DNA of 34,122 nucleotides from Hyphomonas oceanitis SCH89 (GTDB lineage Bacteria > Pseudomonadota > Alphaproteobacteria > Caulobacterales > Hyphomonadaceae). Positions 15,812 to 24,558 of the stretch are shown here, in pieces; the first letter of the stretch is position 1, and each line of letters begins with the position of its first letter. The notes beneath the pieces were generated by a model. The model made no database searches, had not been told where the DNA came from, and saw only the letters and a list, made by a program, of their open reading frames with translations. The stretch lies in NCBI RefSeq assembly GCF_000685295.1, contig NZ_ARYL01000039.1:1-34122 (forward strand), written 5' to 3'. Position numbers and translations under genes: made by a program.

Positions 15812-18724
15812 CTATTCGCCAGCCTGAACACTCGGCGGTGGTCCCAGATAGGAAGCGGGCAGGGGCCGCCGCGCGACAATGACATGCTGGAACACCACAC
15901 CCGGATCAACCGCCCATAGCGTGATGCGCTGCAAACCCGGCGCTTCGATACTGTGCCGGGTTGCCTGAACATTGGCATAGTCAGCGACAGTCTTCTCCCA
16001 CGCCGCCTGCGACGTGTCCGCATTGATGTTGACCACCTGCGGCGCCTCGTCATTCACGGAGACGGCATATCTCAGCCCCCCCTTGCCGCGAAAATCGAGG
16101 CTCGGCGCCAAGGTCGTGTAGACGCTGTAGTCGCCGGGTTCGGTGACATAGATATCGTAGGACAGGCTCGGCGAATTGACCGTTCCGGGCACCTGGCTAT
16201 CCGCCGTCACCGGAAAGACAGTGATGCTGTCATCCGTCCGGCCAAGGTTCGGGATCACCTTCCAGCTCACGTCCTCGCCATTACGAACAGTCTGCGCCGC
16301 ACTTGCTGCAAAGCTGACAATGCCGTCCGTCTCCACAAAAGCCTCTCTGCCGGTTGCCACGCCGAACTTGTGCGTCGGAACGCTCACTGGGATGCGCACG
16401 TCCCCACTCGTGATCCACACCGTCGCGTCGGCCCGTCCCTCAGGCGCAAGGCGCCAGTCGATCGACACGGTCACTTGGCTCTGTGTGGTCACCGCTTCAC
16501 CAGATGCCGAAATCTCGACCCAATCGGCATCCGACGCGACCTCAAACATGAACGGCGTCTCTCCCCGATTGAACACGTCAAACGTCTGCACTGATCGCCC
16601 GTAAGGCTCGAACACGGGCATCGCCAATTTGGTATCGGACCCCGTTGAAATGGCCTCCGTACCCGCAACAGCGATACCCGGACCCCCCGCTTGCGGCACA
16701 TCAATGCGCACAGTGTCCGGCTTGTTGTCCTGCTCCGGCTGTTGCCAGTAGGTGTAGCCGATATGGGTCTGGGCCATCATGTGGTTCCATTTCCCGTTAG
16801 CGATATCCTCGTGATAATGGCGCGTCAGCTCGTCATCCTTTTCGAACAGCGCATCGACCTTGTCTGCCATCGCGTTTGTCTCTGCCCGGCCCTGCTTCGC
16901 ATAGAGCTGGTTCTTCGCCGCCGCTACATAGAGCGCATTCAGGTTTGCCGCCGCGTGGATGGGGAACCAGACCAATTGCTTGTAGGCGTCCTGATAGGCT
17001 TCCGGCAGCTGCTCGCCGATAGATGTCGCGCGTTCCGCCAGCGCTTCATAGTCGGCGACAATCCTGTCGGCTTCATCGTAATTGACCAAGCTATATGTGC
17101 CCGGCTCCAGCAGCTCCGGCTTCCGGCGCGCATTGAAGCGCGTATAGGCCGTCAGCATCTCGCCGATCTCTGCCGCGTGTTCCGGTCCGAACTGTTCCGC
17201 CGCCCATGTCTCCGGATAGTCCGCCAGCCGTTCCAGCGGCCAATCAGACGGGTCCCACGCCATGTTCATGAAGAAGCTGATCGGGAATTCCATCGGCTTC
17301 AGGTCGCCGACATTCACAATCCATATCTGCTTCGCGCCATATTCATCGGCGAGATTCATCTGTTCCCACACGCGCTCGATCTGCGTCGTGTTGATCCATT
17401 TATAGTTACGCGGATCGCCCACATAATCGAAATGGTAGTAGACGCCATAGCCGCCCGGCCGCTCACTCCCCAGCTCCGGCAGGCGCCGGATATTACCCCA
17501 ATTATCATCTGCAAACAGCAGGGTCACATCGCCGGGCGCGTCCATGCCCTTGTCGTAATAATCCTGCACTTCCTTATAGAGCGCCCAAAGCTGCGGCGTC
17601 TCTTCCGCTGGAGCGCCGGTCACGTCTTCGATGATCTTGCGCTGGTCGGAGACGATCTCTTCAAGCAGGTCAATCGCCGTGCCTTCCGCCATCGCCTCAT
17701 CGCCATCGCCGCGCATCCCGATTGTCACGATCGCCTCATGCTCGCCAATCCGCTCGACGCCATAACGCCAGAAATCCTGCAGCCTGTTCTTGTTGGCGGC
17801 ATAGTTCCAGTCGCCCTCGCCATAGCGCTCCCATTCGATATGCGCGCGCCCAAGCGGCTCGTGATGGGAGGTGCCGATAACGATGCCATACTCATCAGCC
17901 AGCACTGCGTTCATCGGGTCGTCATCATAGAACGCCTTGCCCCACATGGCAGGCCACAGGTAATTCGCCTTCTGGCGCAGCATCAGTTCGAAAACGCGCT
18001 CGTAGAACGCGTGATTGAAGCCGCCGAAGGTCTCGTTTACCCAGTCAAGCAGGGCAGGGTTTTCATCGTTCAGGAAGATGCCGCGATACTTGACCTCTGG
18101 CTTCTCAACGCGCCGACCGGGCGCAACATAAAGCGCCTCCACCTGTGCAATCGGCACATCCGCCCACCAGTTCCACGGCGACACGCCGGCCCGGTCGAGC
18201 AGGTCATAAACGCCAAAGATCGTGCCGCGCTTGTCCGAACCAGTTATTACCAGCGCCCGCTCAATGCCGTCGAAAGGTCGCTCCACCACTTCCTGCGCAA
18301 ACGCCTCCCATTCTCCGCTCAGGCCGGTGTCTGTCACATGCCCGCTGGCCATCAGGTCCGCGATCCAGCGCGAATTGGCGAGTGAGCCGACAATGATCAG
18401 GTTGCTGGCATGCTTCGGAACGGCCGTATTGATTTCAGGGCGGACAGACCCGCGCGCTTCGAGATCGGATTGCAGGTTGTGCACGGCGCGTAGAATGCCG
18501 GGATCTTCATCCGGATCGACCAGAATGGTTGTCGCGACTCCATCCTCGAAAAGCGGGAAGCCCTGCGCGACTCGTTCAGCGGAAATCTGCCCCGCCGGCG
18601 CAATCGGGGCAATCAGAGCAGGGGCAGGGGTCTGCGCGCAGGCGGAGGGAATCACAAAGGAAAACAGGGCGATGAGCCGGAGGAAAACACCCGGTATGAA
18701 CGATCTTCGCGCCTGTTGAATCAT
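15812..18724 (-). CDS. GH115 xylan alpha-1,2-glucuronidase, secreted
   Basis: Removes (4-O-methyl)glucuronic acid side chains from xylan, including from internal residues, which is the known activity of GH115. I start at the ATG at 18724 (970 aa), behind AGGGGAGA; the frame runs 17 residues further to 18775 without support. An N-terminal hydrophobic signal (FLRLIALFSFVIPSACA) is followed by the family landmarks KYRGIFLNDENPAL, YERVFELMLRQKANYLWPAMWG, IGTSHHEPLGRAH, TIGMRGDGDEAM, LLFADDNWGNIRRLP, YYHFDYVGDPRNYKW and WIVNVGDLKPME. A C-terminal beta domain follows (from ~700). Length is typical. No separate GH67 is present, so this is the locus's only visible glucuronidase. Confidence 0.96.
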   Translation of the reverse strand: MIQQARRSFIPGVFLRLIALFSFVIPSACAQTPAPALIAPIAPAGQISAERVAQGFPLFEDGVATTILVDPDEDPGILRAVHNLQSDLEARGSVRPEINTAVPKHASNLIIVGSLANSRWIADLMASGHVTDTGLSGEWEAFAQEVVERPFDGIERALVITGSDKRGTIFGVYDLLDRAGVSPWNWWADVPIAQVEALYVAPGRRVEKPEVKYRGIFLNDENPALLDWVNETFGGFNHAFYERVFELMLRQKANYLWPAMWGKAFYDDDPMNAVLADEYGIVIGTSHHEPLGRAHIEWERYGEGDWNYAANKNRLQDFWRYGVERIGEHEAIVTIGMRGDGDEAMAEGTAIDLLEEIVSDQRKIIEDVTGAPAEETPQLWALYKEVQDYYDKGMDAPGDVTLLFADDNWGNIRRLPELGSERPGGYGVYYHFDYVGDPRNYKWINTTQIERVWEQMNLADEYGAKQIWIVNVGDLKPMEFPISFFMNMAWDPSDWPLERLADYPETWAAEQFGPEHAAEIGEMLTAYTRFNARRKPELLEPGTYSLVNYDEADRIVADYEALAERATSIGEQLPEAYQDAYKQLVWFPIHAAANLNALYVAAAKNQLYAKQGRAETNAMADKVDALFEKDDELTRHYHEDIANGKWNHMMAQTHIGYTYWQQPEQDNKPDTVRIDVPQAGGPGIAVAGTEAISTGSDTKLAMPVFEPYGRSVQTFDVFNRGETPFMFEVASDADWVEISASGEAVTTQSQVTVSIDWRLAPEGRADATVWITSGDVRIPVSVPTHKFGVATGREAFVETDGIVSFAASAAQTVRNGEDVSWKVIPNLGRTDDSITVFPVTADSQVPGTVNSPSLSYDIYVTEPGDYSVYTTLAPSLDFRGKGGLRYAVSVNDEAPQVVNINADTSQAAWEKTVADYANVQATRHSIEAPGLQRITLWAVDPGVVFQHVIVARRPLPASYLGPPPSVQAGE

Positions 18725-18784
18725 GATGTTTTCTCCCCTGAGTTCGTTTCCCGTTGAACCGGGGCACATTTTCATTTAGCTAAA

Positions 18785-18800
18785 ATGTTAACGCCATCAT
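18785..18800. promoter_or_regulatory. Putative LacI-family (XylR-like) operator 5
   Basis: ATGTTAACGCCATCAT matches the consensus except for one base (C for T in the right arm). It lies 60 bases before GH115 and 91 bases before the GH3-epimerase pair, between divergent starts. Confidence 0.7.
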
Positions 18801-18891
18801 TTTTCGGCGCAACCCTTCTTCGGAAGGCGCTGCAAAATGGCCGGCGACCCATAATGCCCGCAAAGGGCAAATCATCCCGGGAGGAACAGGA

Positions 18892-21390
18892 ATGGCAATG
18901 GACTCGCAAAAAGGGGCGCTGCTCGGCTTTTCAGCCTTGCTGCTGGCGGCCTGCAATACAGCGGCGCCCGCAAATCTCGAAAGCGCTGAGGCACAACAAC
19001 CCGCACCGGAAGCCCAAGTGGTCCCGGAAGGTGACGTCGAACTCTGGCCTGCTGTCGAAAGCAACCTGATCGATCCTGCCATTGAAGCGCGCATCGATGA
19101 GCTGATGGCCAAGATGACGCTGGAGCAGAAGGTCGGCCAGGTCATTCAAGCGGATAACGGATCGGTCACACCGGAAGAGGTCAAGGAATACCGGCTCGGC
19201 TCTGTGCTGAGCGGCGGCAATTCCGGTCCGAACGGCAAGCAATACGGCACAGTCGATGAATGGCTCGCGGCCGTCGACGCTTACTACATGGCGTCTGTCG
19301 ATCCTGAAGGTGTTGAAGTTGCCATCCCGATCCTCTGGGGTATCGACGCCGTCCACGGTCATAACAATGTGATCGGCGGAACGCTCTTCCCACACAATAT
19401 CGGCCTCGGTGCCATGCGTGATCCGGATCTCATGGGCGAGATTGCGCGGGTAACGGCAACAGAGTTGCGCGTGACCGGTCATGACTGGACCTTTGCGCCA
19501 ACGGTCGCGGTGCCGCGCGATAGCCGCTGGGGACGGTCCTATGAGGGCTTCGGTGAAGACCCGGAAATTGTCGCGGCCTATTCACCCCGCATCGTTGAGG
19601 GCCTGCAGGGCGTATTCGGCTCCGATGACTTCCTGAGCGACGCGCATATCATCTCCACCGCCAAGCACTTCCTCGGCGATGGCGGAACGGATGGTGGCAA
19701 GGACCAGGGCGATGCCATCTTGCCGGAAGCTGATCTTGTGCGCCTGCATGCCGCCGGCTATCCGCCTGCCATTGAGGCCGGTGCCCTGTCGGTCATGGCC
19801 TCGTTCTCAAGCTGGAACGGTTCCAAGATCCATGGCGACCATTACCTGCTCACCGATGTCCTGAAGGGGCGTATGGGCTTCAACGGATTTGTTGTGGGCG
19901 ACTGGAATGCCCACGGACAGCTGGACGGCTGCACGAATGAAGACTGCGCCGCAGCTCTGCTCGCGGGGCTCGACATGTATATGGCGCCTGACAGCTGGAA
20001 GGGCCTCTACAAGAACACGCTGGCCGAAGTGAAGTCCGGCGAGATTCCAATGGCGCGGCTTGATGATGCGGTCCGCCGCATCTTGCGCGCCAAGTTTTAC
20101 TATAGAGTCTTCGACCAGGTCCGGCCCGCCGAGCGTCCGCTGTCCGGTCGGTCTGATCTTCTCGGTTCGCCTGAGCATCGCGCTATCGCCCGTCAGGCCG
20201 TCAGGGAGTCGCTCGTACTGCTCAAGAATGAAGGCTCTGTTCTTCCCATCCGCCCGGATGCAAAGATTCTTGTGGCTGGTAACGGTGCCGACAATATTTC
20301 CAAACAGGCCGGGGGTTGGACCCTGACGTGGCAGGGCGGCGGTCTGTCGAACAACCTGTTCCCGAATGCCGATTCCATACTGGATGGGCTCCAGGGCGCC
20401 GCCGCGAATGTCACGTATAGTTCTGATGGCAGCTACACGGCCAAGCCTGACGTCGCCATCATCGTCTTCGGTGAAGAGCCGTATGCGGAATTCCGCGGCG
20501 ACGTCGACCATCTCGCCTATGACATTGACGGAACCAAAGAGCGCAACCTGCTGCAGAAGCTCAAAGCAGACGGCGTCCCGGTCGTAACGGTCTTCCTTTC
20601 CGGTCGCCCGATGTGGGTGAACCCGGAACTGAATGCCTCCGACGCCTTTGTCGCCGCATGGTGGCCGGGCAGCGAAGGTGCCGGTGTCGCTGACCTCCTG
20701 ATTGCTGATGCAGATGGGCAGCCGCGAAATGACTTCACCGGTAAGCTTTCATTCTCCTGGCCGCGCGCCGCTGACCAGCAGCCACTGAACGTCGGCGATG
20801 CGGTCTACGATCCGCTCTTTGCCTATGGCTATGGCCTCTCCTATGCCGCGCCGGGCGCCGTTGCTTCTGATCTTGATGAAACGGTCAGTGCCGATCTCAT
20901 GTCGGCACGCGCCAATAGCGTCTTCTTCGAGAATGGCAGCTTTGTCTCCGACTGGGCGGCCGAACTTGTCGGCGACGTCACGCAGTCGCGTGTCGATCAC
21001 AATGCCCAGGAAAATGCGCTCCTGTTCACCTTTGGTGGGGCAGGGGGCAGCGTGGCCTTCAAGGACGGCAACGCCCGTAACTTTCTCCGGGAGTCCAATG
21101 GCGACATGGAACTGACGCTCATGCTCAAGTCCAGCGTCGCCGGCCAGGTCGAGATCGGCATGCAATGCGAAGCCGATGGCTGCGCCAGCTATGACACGCT
21201 CCCGGCCGAAGTCGCCAATGCGAATGAATGGACCGAAGTCCGCCTCTCGCTCAGCTGCCTGAAAGATCTGGACCTTGAGGCCGTGACATCACCCTTCACC
21301 CTGAAGGCCAACGGCGCTGGCACGGTGGCCGTCACCGACGTCCATTTCGCCGAAGACGAAGATGCGCAGGAAACCTGTCTGAGTGAGTAA
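18892..21390 (+). CDS. GH3 exo-acting glucosidase/xylosidase (ExoP-like), lipoprotein
   Basis: Second GH3 enzyme, 832 aa, of a different branch from the one at 1512. It has a lipoprotein signal (LLLAAC, Cys21). The N-domain shows MTLEQKVGQVIQAD, WGIDAVHGHNNV, DSRWGRSYEGFGEDP and KHFLGDGGTDGGKDQGD, with nucleophile Asp337 in VVGDWNAHGQ. The C-domain carries LVLLKNEGSVLPI and the acid-bearing FGEEPYAEFRGD. The last ~170 residues form a galactose-binding-like domain, as in marine ExoP-type enzymes. There is no PA14 insert. Relatives act on beta-1,4- or beta-1,3-glucans, and some on xylo-oligosaccharides; the xylan context favours the latter. GGGAGG precedes the ATG; an ATG two codons later is an alternative start. 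It is co-transcribed with the epimerase gene. Confidence 0.94.
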   Translation: MAMDSQKGALLGFSALLLAACNTAAPANLESAEAQQPAPEAQVVPEGDVELWPAVESNLIDPAIEARIDELMAKMTLEQKVGQVIQADNGSVTPEEVKEYRLGSVLSGGNSGPNGKQYGTVDEWLAAVDAYYMASVDPEGVEVAIPILWGIDAVHGHNNVIGGTLFPHNIGLGAMRDPDLMGEIARVTATELRVTGHDWTFAPTVAVPRDSRWGRSYEGFGEDPEIVAAYSPRIVEGLQGVFGSDDFLSDAHIISTAKHFLGDGGTDGGKDQGDAILPEADLVRLHAAGYPPAIEAGALSVMASFSSWNGSKIHGDHYLLTDVLKGRMGFNGFVVGDWNAHGQLDGCTNEDCAAALLAGLDMYMAPDSWKGLYKNTLAEVKSGEIPMARLDDAVRRILRAKFYYRVFDQVRPAERPLSGRSDLLGSPEHRAIARQAVRESLVLLKNEGSVLPIRPDAKILVAGNGADNISKQAGGWTLTWQGGGLSNNLFPNADSILDGLQGAAANVTYSSDGSYTAKPDVAIIVFGEEPYAEFRGDVDHLAYDIDGTKERNLLQKLKADGVPVVTVFLSGRPMWVNPELNASDAFVAAWWPGSEGAGVADLLIADADGQPRNDFTGKLSFSWPRAADQQPLNVGDAVYDPLFAYGYGLSYAAPGAVASDLDETVSADLMSARANSVFFENGSFVSDWAAELVGDVTQSRVDHNAQENALLFTFGGAGGSVAFKDGNARNFLRESNGDMELTLMLKSSVAGQVEIGMQCEADGCASYDTLPAEVANANEWTEVRLSLSCLKDLDLEAVTSPFTLKANGAGTVAVTDVHFAEDEDAQETCLSE

Positions 21391-22285
21391 TACCGATCTT
21401 ACGCGCACGACGGCTAGCACTCTGGCCGTCGTGCGCATTGCCGCACATGGATACGAAGTCGAGATCGACGCGGCCCGCGGCGGTCGCATCGTCTCAGCCT
21501 CGTTCGAAGACGTCGACGTCCTGCGGCGGGACGTGACATCAGGCGCCTCAAGTGCGCTTGAGTCCGCCTGCTTTCCGCTCGTGCCCTATTCAAACCGGAT
21601 ACGCCGGGGCCAATTTGTGTTCGAAGGTGAGATCCACCAGCTCGCGCTGAACTGGGATGGCGACGAACATGTCATCCATGGCGAAGGCTGGCAGCGCGCG
21701 TGGGACGTGGTGGAGCAAGACACTGCCCGCGCCGTGCTTCGCCTCACCGGCGCCGAGGGCTGGCCCTGGCCCTATGAATGCCTGCAGGAAATTACTGTCA
21801 GCAAGGCGGGCATAGGTCTCTCGCTCACACTCCGAAATACTGGCCAAATGCCGATGCCTGCAGGCCTCGGCTTCCATCCCTATTTCCCGCGCACAGCCTC
21901 CACGCGTCTCCAGTTCGACGCCAAACGCATCTGGCCGCCCCTCGGCGACACAGCTCCCACGCCGCAGGCTCCAGACAGCACCAACAGCTTCGCCACGCTC
22001 CGCCCCGTTTCGGATTGCGTGCTGGATCATTGCTTCGACGGCTGGTCCGGCACGGCTCGCATCACGCAAGCTGACACCGGCCTCGATCTCACTATCAAGG
22101 CAAATGGCGCTGCCACTCATTGCGTCGTCTACACACCCGCGAACGAGCCCTATTTCTGCTTCGAACCCGTCACCCACTGCACCGGGGCCTTCGAGGCCGA
22201 CGACCAGCGCGAGGCAGGCCTGAAGGTCCTGCAGACCGGAGAAACGCTCCACCTCGCCATCACCATCGGCGCAAACCGCCTCTAA
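21383..22285 (+). CDS. Aldose 1-epimerase (mutarotase) family protein
   Basis: Interconverts alpha and beta anomers of a free sugar, here probably xylose released by the hydrolases, before isomerase or transport. The 300-aa protein starts with a GTG that overlaps the GH3 stop by 8 bases, implying coupled translation. Landmarks of the GalM fold are PYSNRIRRGQF, HGEGWQRAW, the catalytic-His motif GLGFHPYF, DHCFDGW, and the likely base Glu in YFCFEPVTH. No signal peptide is seen, so it should be cytoplasmic even though its operon partner is exported. Exact sugar preference is unknown. Confidence 0.9.
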   Translation: MSNTDLTRTTASTLAVVRIAAHGYEVEIDAARGGRIVSASFEDVDVLRRDVTSGASSALESACFPLVPYSNRIRRGQFVFEGEIHQLALNWDGDEHVIHGEGWQRAWDVVEQDTARAVLRLTGAEGWPWPYECLQEITVSKAGIGLSLTLRNTGQMPMPAGLGFHPYFPRTASTRLQFDAKRIWPPLGDTAPTPQAPDSTNSFATLRPVSDCVLDHCFDGWSGTARITQADTGLDLTIKANGAATHCVVYTPANEPYFCFEPVTHCTGAFEADDQREAGLKVLQTGETLHLAITIGANRL

Positions 22286-22323
22286 CCCGCCCCATTCCCT
22301 TCCTCTGCGTCATAGCTTGTCAA

Positions 22324-22347
22324 ATAATTAGAACGCGTTCTAATTAT
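22324..22347. promoter_or_regulatory. Perfect 24-bp palindrome, putative TetR operator
   Basis: The arm ATAATTAGAACG is followed directly by its exact reverse complement. The core TAGAACGCGTTCTA fits the pattern TnnAACnnGTTnnA that I recall for KstR-type TetR regulators. It lies 22 bases before the ATG at 22370, the head of an operon that ends with a TetR gene, so autoregulation by that protein is the simplest reading. Confidence 0.75.
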
Positions 22348-22369
22348 GGAAAATGACGGAGGAATACAC

Positions 22370-22606
22370 ATGCCGGTTGAACAGCTCTCACGCGTTCGCA
22401 AATCCATCCTGCCCCAAGTAGGGGACGACTGGAGCCATATCGCCAGTCGCGAACTGCCGGATCTTTCCGAAAAAGACGCCATTGCCAGCCTTCAAAGCTG
22501 GAACCTCCATGTCTACATGCGCGCCGCCGCTCGCATGGGCACGGGTAGCAACAACATCCTCCCAAGCGATGTGATCTTCGTTGAGCCGCCGCTCGCACAC
22601 GGATGA
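22370..22606 (+). CDS. Small LysM-like protein
   Basis: 78-aa protein of unknown role, first gene of the amidohydrolase operon. I start at 22370, behind ACGGAGGAATACAC; an ATG at 22346 lies inside the palindrome. The pattern GDDWSHIASRELP ... LQSWN ... NILPSDVIFVEPP follows the layout of a degenerate LysM repeat (GDxWxxIA, xxWN, ILPxDxIFVxPP). There is no signal peptide or membrane segment, so a cytoplasmic location is likely and peptidoglycan binding is doubtful. Its stop overlaps the next start by 4 bases (ATGA). Confidence 0.8.
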   Translation: MPVEQLSRVRKSILPQVGDDWSHIASRELPDLSEKDAIASLQSWNLHVYMRAAARMGTGSNNILPSDVIFVEPPLAHG

Positions 22607-22857
22607 GCGGCGCAGTCATCAGCCGGGTCGAGCTTGCAGCAGCCCATGACGGGGATGCCGAGCTCAACGTGACCCTGCAATACGAAAATGGCGGCCAGAC
22701 CCTGGTCGCCCTTGATGAATACGCCGTGCGTGTCCTGATGGACAGCTGCGGCGCCAGCACGCCGGACGGTCTGATCGGGCAGGGCTGGCATCATGTGCGC
22801 GATGCCCTTGAGGCCGCGTCGAACAGATTTGTGAATTCGAATTCAACACAACAATAA
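22603..22857 (+). CDS. Hypothetical 84-aa protein
   Basis: Not recognised. It is acidic, with no signal or membrane segment; it looks like a small alpha/beta protein (strands around SRVELAAAHDGDAELNVTLQYENGG, helices around EYAVRVLMDSCG and HHVRDALEAAS). It starts in an ATGA overlap with the LysM-like gene and ends 18 bases before the amidohydrolase ATG, whose ribosome site (AACGGAGG) lies in that gap. Tight packing and coding-like composition support it as real. The paired small genes might form a complex or act as a partner of the enzymes; this is inference. Confidence 0.72.
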   Translation: MSGAVISRVELAAAHDGDAELNVTLQYENGGQTLVALDEYAVRVLMDSCGASTPDGLIGQGWHHVRDALEAASNRFVNSNSTQQ

Positions 22858-22875
22858 TAACGGAGGGACATCGAC

Positions 22876-24558
22876 ATGTATGATCTTGTCATCAGAAACG
22901 GAAAAGTGGTCGACGGCTCAGGCCTGCCGGCTTTCAAGGCCGACGTGGCCGTCATGGGCAATCGCATCGTCAAGATCGGGCAGGTGCCGGAAGCCGCGCG
23001 CGAAGAAATCAACGCAGAAGGCAAGATCGTCGCGCCGGGCTTCATTGATCCCCATACGCACTTCGATGCCCAGCTTCTCTGGGATGGCTGCGCCAAGCCT
23101 GCCCTCGCCCACGGCGTTACGACCATCGTGCCCGGCAACTGCTCGCTCTCCCTTGCGCCGCTCAAGGCCAAGCACCGCATGAAACTGGTTGGTATGTTCA
23201 ACCAGATCGAAGAGATGCCGCTCAAGGCCTTCAAGGAAGGCGTCGTCTGGGACTGGGAAACCTTCTCCGAATACATCACGCGCATCCGCAAGGGCCTCGC
23301 CATCAATGTGGCGCCGCTCGTCGGCCATTCGGTCATCCGCCTCTGGGTCATGAATGAAGCGGCCACCGAGCGCACGGCAACCGATGCCGAGATCGCTGAG
23401 ATGCAGAGCGTCCTGCGTGAATGCCTCGATGCCGGCGCTGCTGGTCTCTCGACCAGCTATGTCGACATGGACGAAAAACTGCTGCCCGTGCCAAGCCGCT
23501 ACGCCGATGCCCGCGAAGTCGAAGCGCTCGCCAGCGTTCTCGGCGAATATGGCCGCGTTTTGCAGATCGTACCGGAATTCTACGATTCCGATCTCACCAT
23601 CGCGCGTCTCGACCAGCTCGCCGAGCTGTCGCTGAAGTACAATATCCCGACCACGTTCTCGCCGCTCTTCATGAATGCCGACAATGTCGACGCAGTGAAC
23701 CGCGTCATGGCCCGCGTCGACGAACAATTCGCCCGCGGCGCCCGTGTGTGGCCACAGGTCCAGACCCGTCCGATCGACATCAGCTTCAGCTTCTCGGTGC
23801 CGAGCCTCCTCTTCATGCGCTTCCCCACCTGGTACAAGATCATGCGCTTCGGCACGCCGGACGAGATCAGTGCGTTCTTCAGCGACAGCGAAAATCGCGT
23901 GAAGCTGATCGCGGAAGCGGCGCCCCTGCAAGGGCTGTGGCCCACGCTGGTCCTGCGTCATGTCGAGACCGATGCGAACCAGAAATACGTCGGCAAGACG
24001 CTCAAAGAGATCGCCGAGCTGCGCAATACAACGCCGGTTGAAGCCATGATGGACCTGTCGGTCGAAGAGGGGCTCGAAGCCCACTTCCTGTCGGCCGGCA
24101 TGGGCCACAATGATGATGCAAAGGTCGCTGGCCTGCTCAACCATCCGCGCGTGCATATCGGCGCCAGCGATGGCGGCGCGCACATCCTCTCCTTCTCCAC
24201 CTATGGCGATACGGGCTACCTCTTCTCGCACTTCGTGCGTGACCTGAACCTGATGACGGTCGAATCCGCCGTGAAGAAGATCACGTCAGACACAGCCGCC
24301 ATCTGGGGCATCCCGGAACGTGGCATGCTGAAGGAAGGCATGATAGCCGACATTGCCGTCTTCGATCCCTCTACCATTGCGCGCGGCGAAGAGAAGTTCG
24401 TCAACGACGTTCCGGGCGACGGTCATCGCTATGTCCGTGACTCCCATGGCGTCGATACGGTTATCGTCGGTGGCGGCATCGCATGGTCTGAAGCCAAGGG
24501 CTATCAGGACGCGCGCGGCGAAGTGCTTCCGGGCGTGCGCGAAATGGTTGCGGCATGA
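22876..24558 (+). CDS. Amidohydrolase of the N-acyl-D-amino-acid deacylase family
   Basis: Probable metal-dependent hydrolase of an amide or similar bond. At 560 aa it has the D-aminoacylase-type layout: a beta-sandwich start (YDLVIRNGKVVDGSG), metal-site HTH (His60, His62) in APGFIDPHTHFDAQ, a Cys89 in VPGNCS where the family's bridging cysteine sits, and a late GASDGGAH with the catalytic Asp. The mid-barrel histidines of classical D-aminoacylases are not found: the equivalent stretches read LQIVPEFYDSD and TTFSPLFMN. It therefore belongs to the divergent sub-branch common in actinobacteria and sphingomonads, whose substrate is unclear. No signal peptide, so cytoplasmic. It overlaps the next gene by 4 bases. 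Confidence 0.88.
   Translation: MYDLVIRNGKVVDGSGLPAFKADVAVMGNRIVKIGQVPEAAREEINAEGKIVAPGFIDPHTHFDAQLLWDGCAKPALAHGVTTIVPGNCSLSLAPLKAKHRMKLVGMFNQIEEMPLKAFKEGVVWDWETFSEYITRIRKGLAINVAPLVGHSVIRLWVMNEAATERTATDAEIAEMQSVLRECLDAGAAGLSTSYVDMDEKLLPVPSRYADAREVEALASVLGEYGRVLQIVPEFYDSDLTIARLDQLAELSLKYNIPTTFSPLFMNADNVDAVNRVMARVDEQFARGARVWPQVQTRPIDISFSFSVPSLLFMRFPTWYKIMRFGTPDEISAFFSDSENRVKLIAEAAPLQGLWPTLVLRHVETDANQKYVGKTLKEIAELRNTTPVEAMMDLSVEEGLEAHFLSAGMGHNDDAKVAGLLNHPRVHIGASDGGAHILSFSTYGDTGYLFSHFVRDLNLMTVESAVKKITSDTAAIWGIPERGMLKEGMIADIAVFDPSTIARGEEKFVNDVPGDGHRYVRDSHGVDTVIVGGGIAWSEAKGYQDARGEVLPGVREMVAA

Noticed and set aside
16691..18385. 564-codon plus-strand frame inside the GH115 gene
   Set aside because: The opposite strand encodes an unmistakable GH115 protein over the same bases. 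The plus translation is rich in Arg, His and Ile with no recognisable motif and no ribosome site.
22918..24231. 437-codon minus-strand frame opposite the amidohydrolase
   Set aside because: Antisense shadow of a recognised enzyme. The translation is rich in His, Arg and Asp, as expected from reading GC-rich codons backwards.
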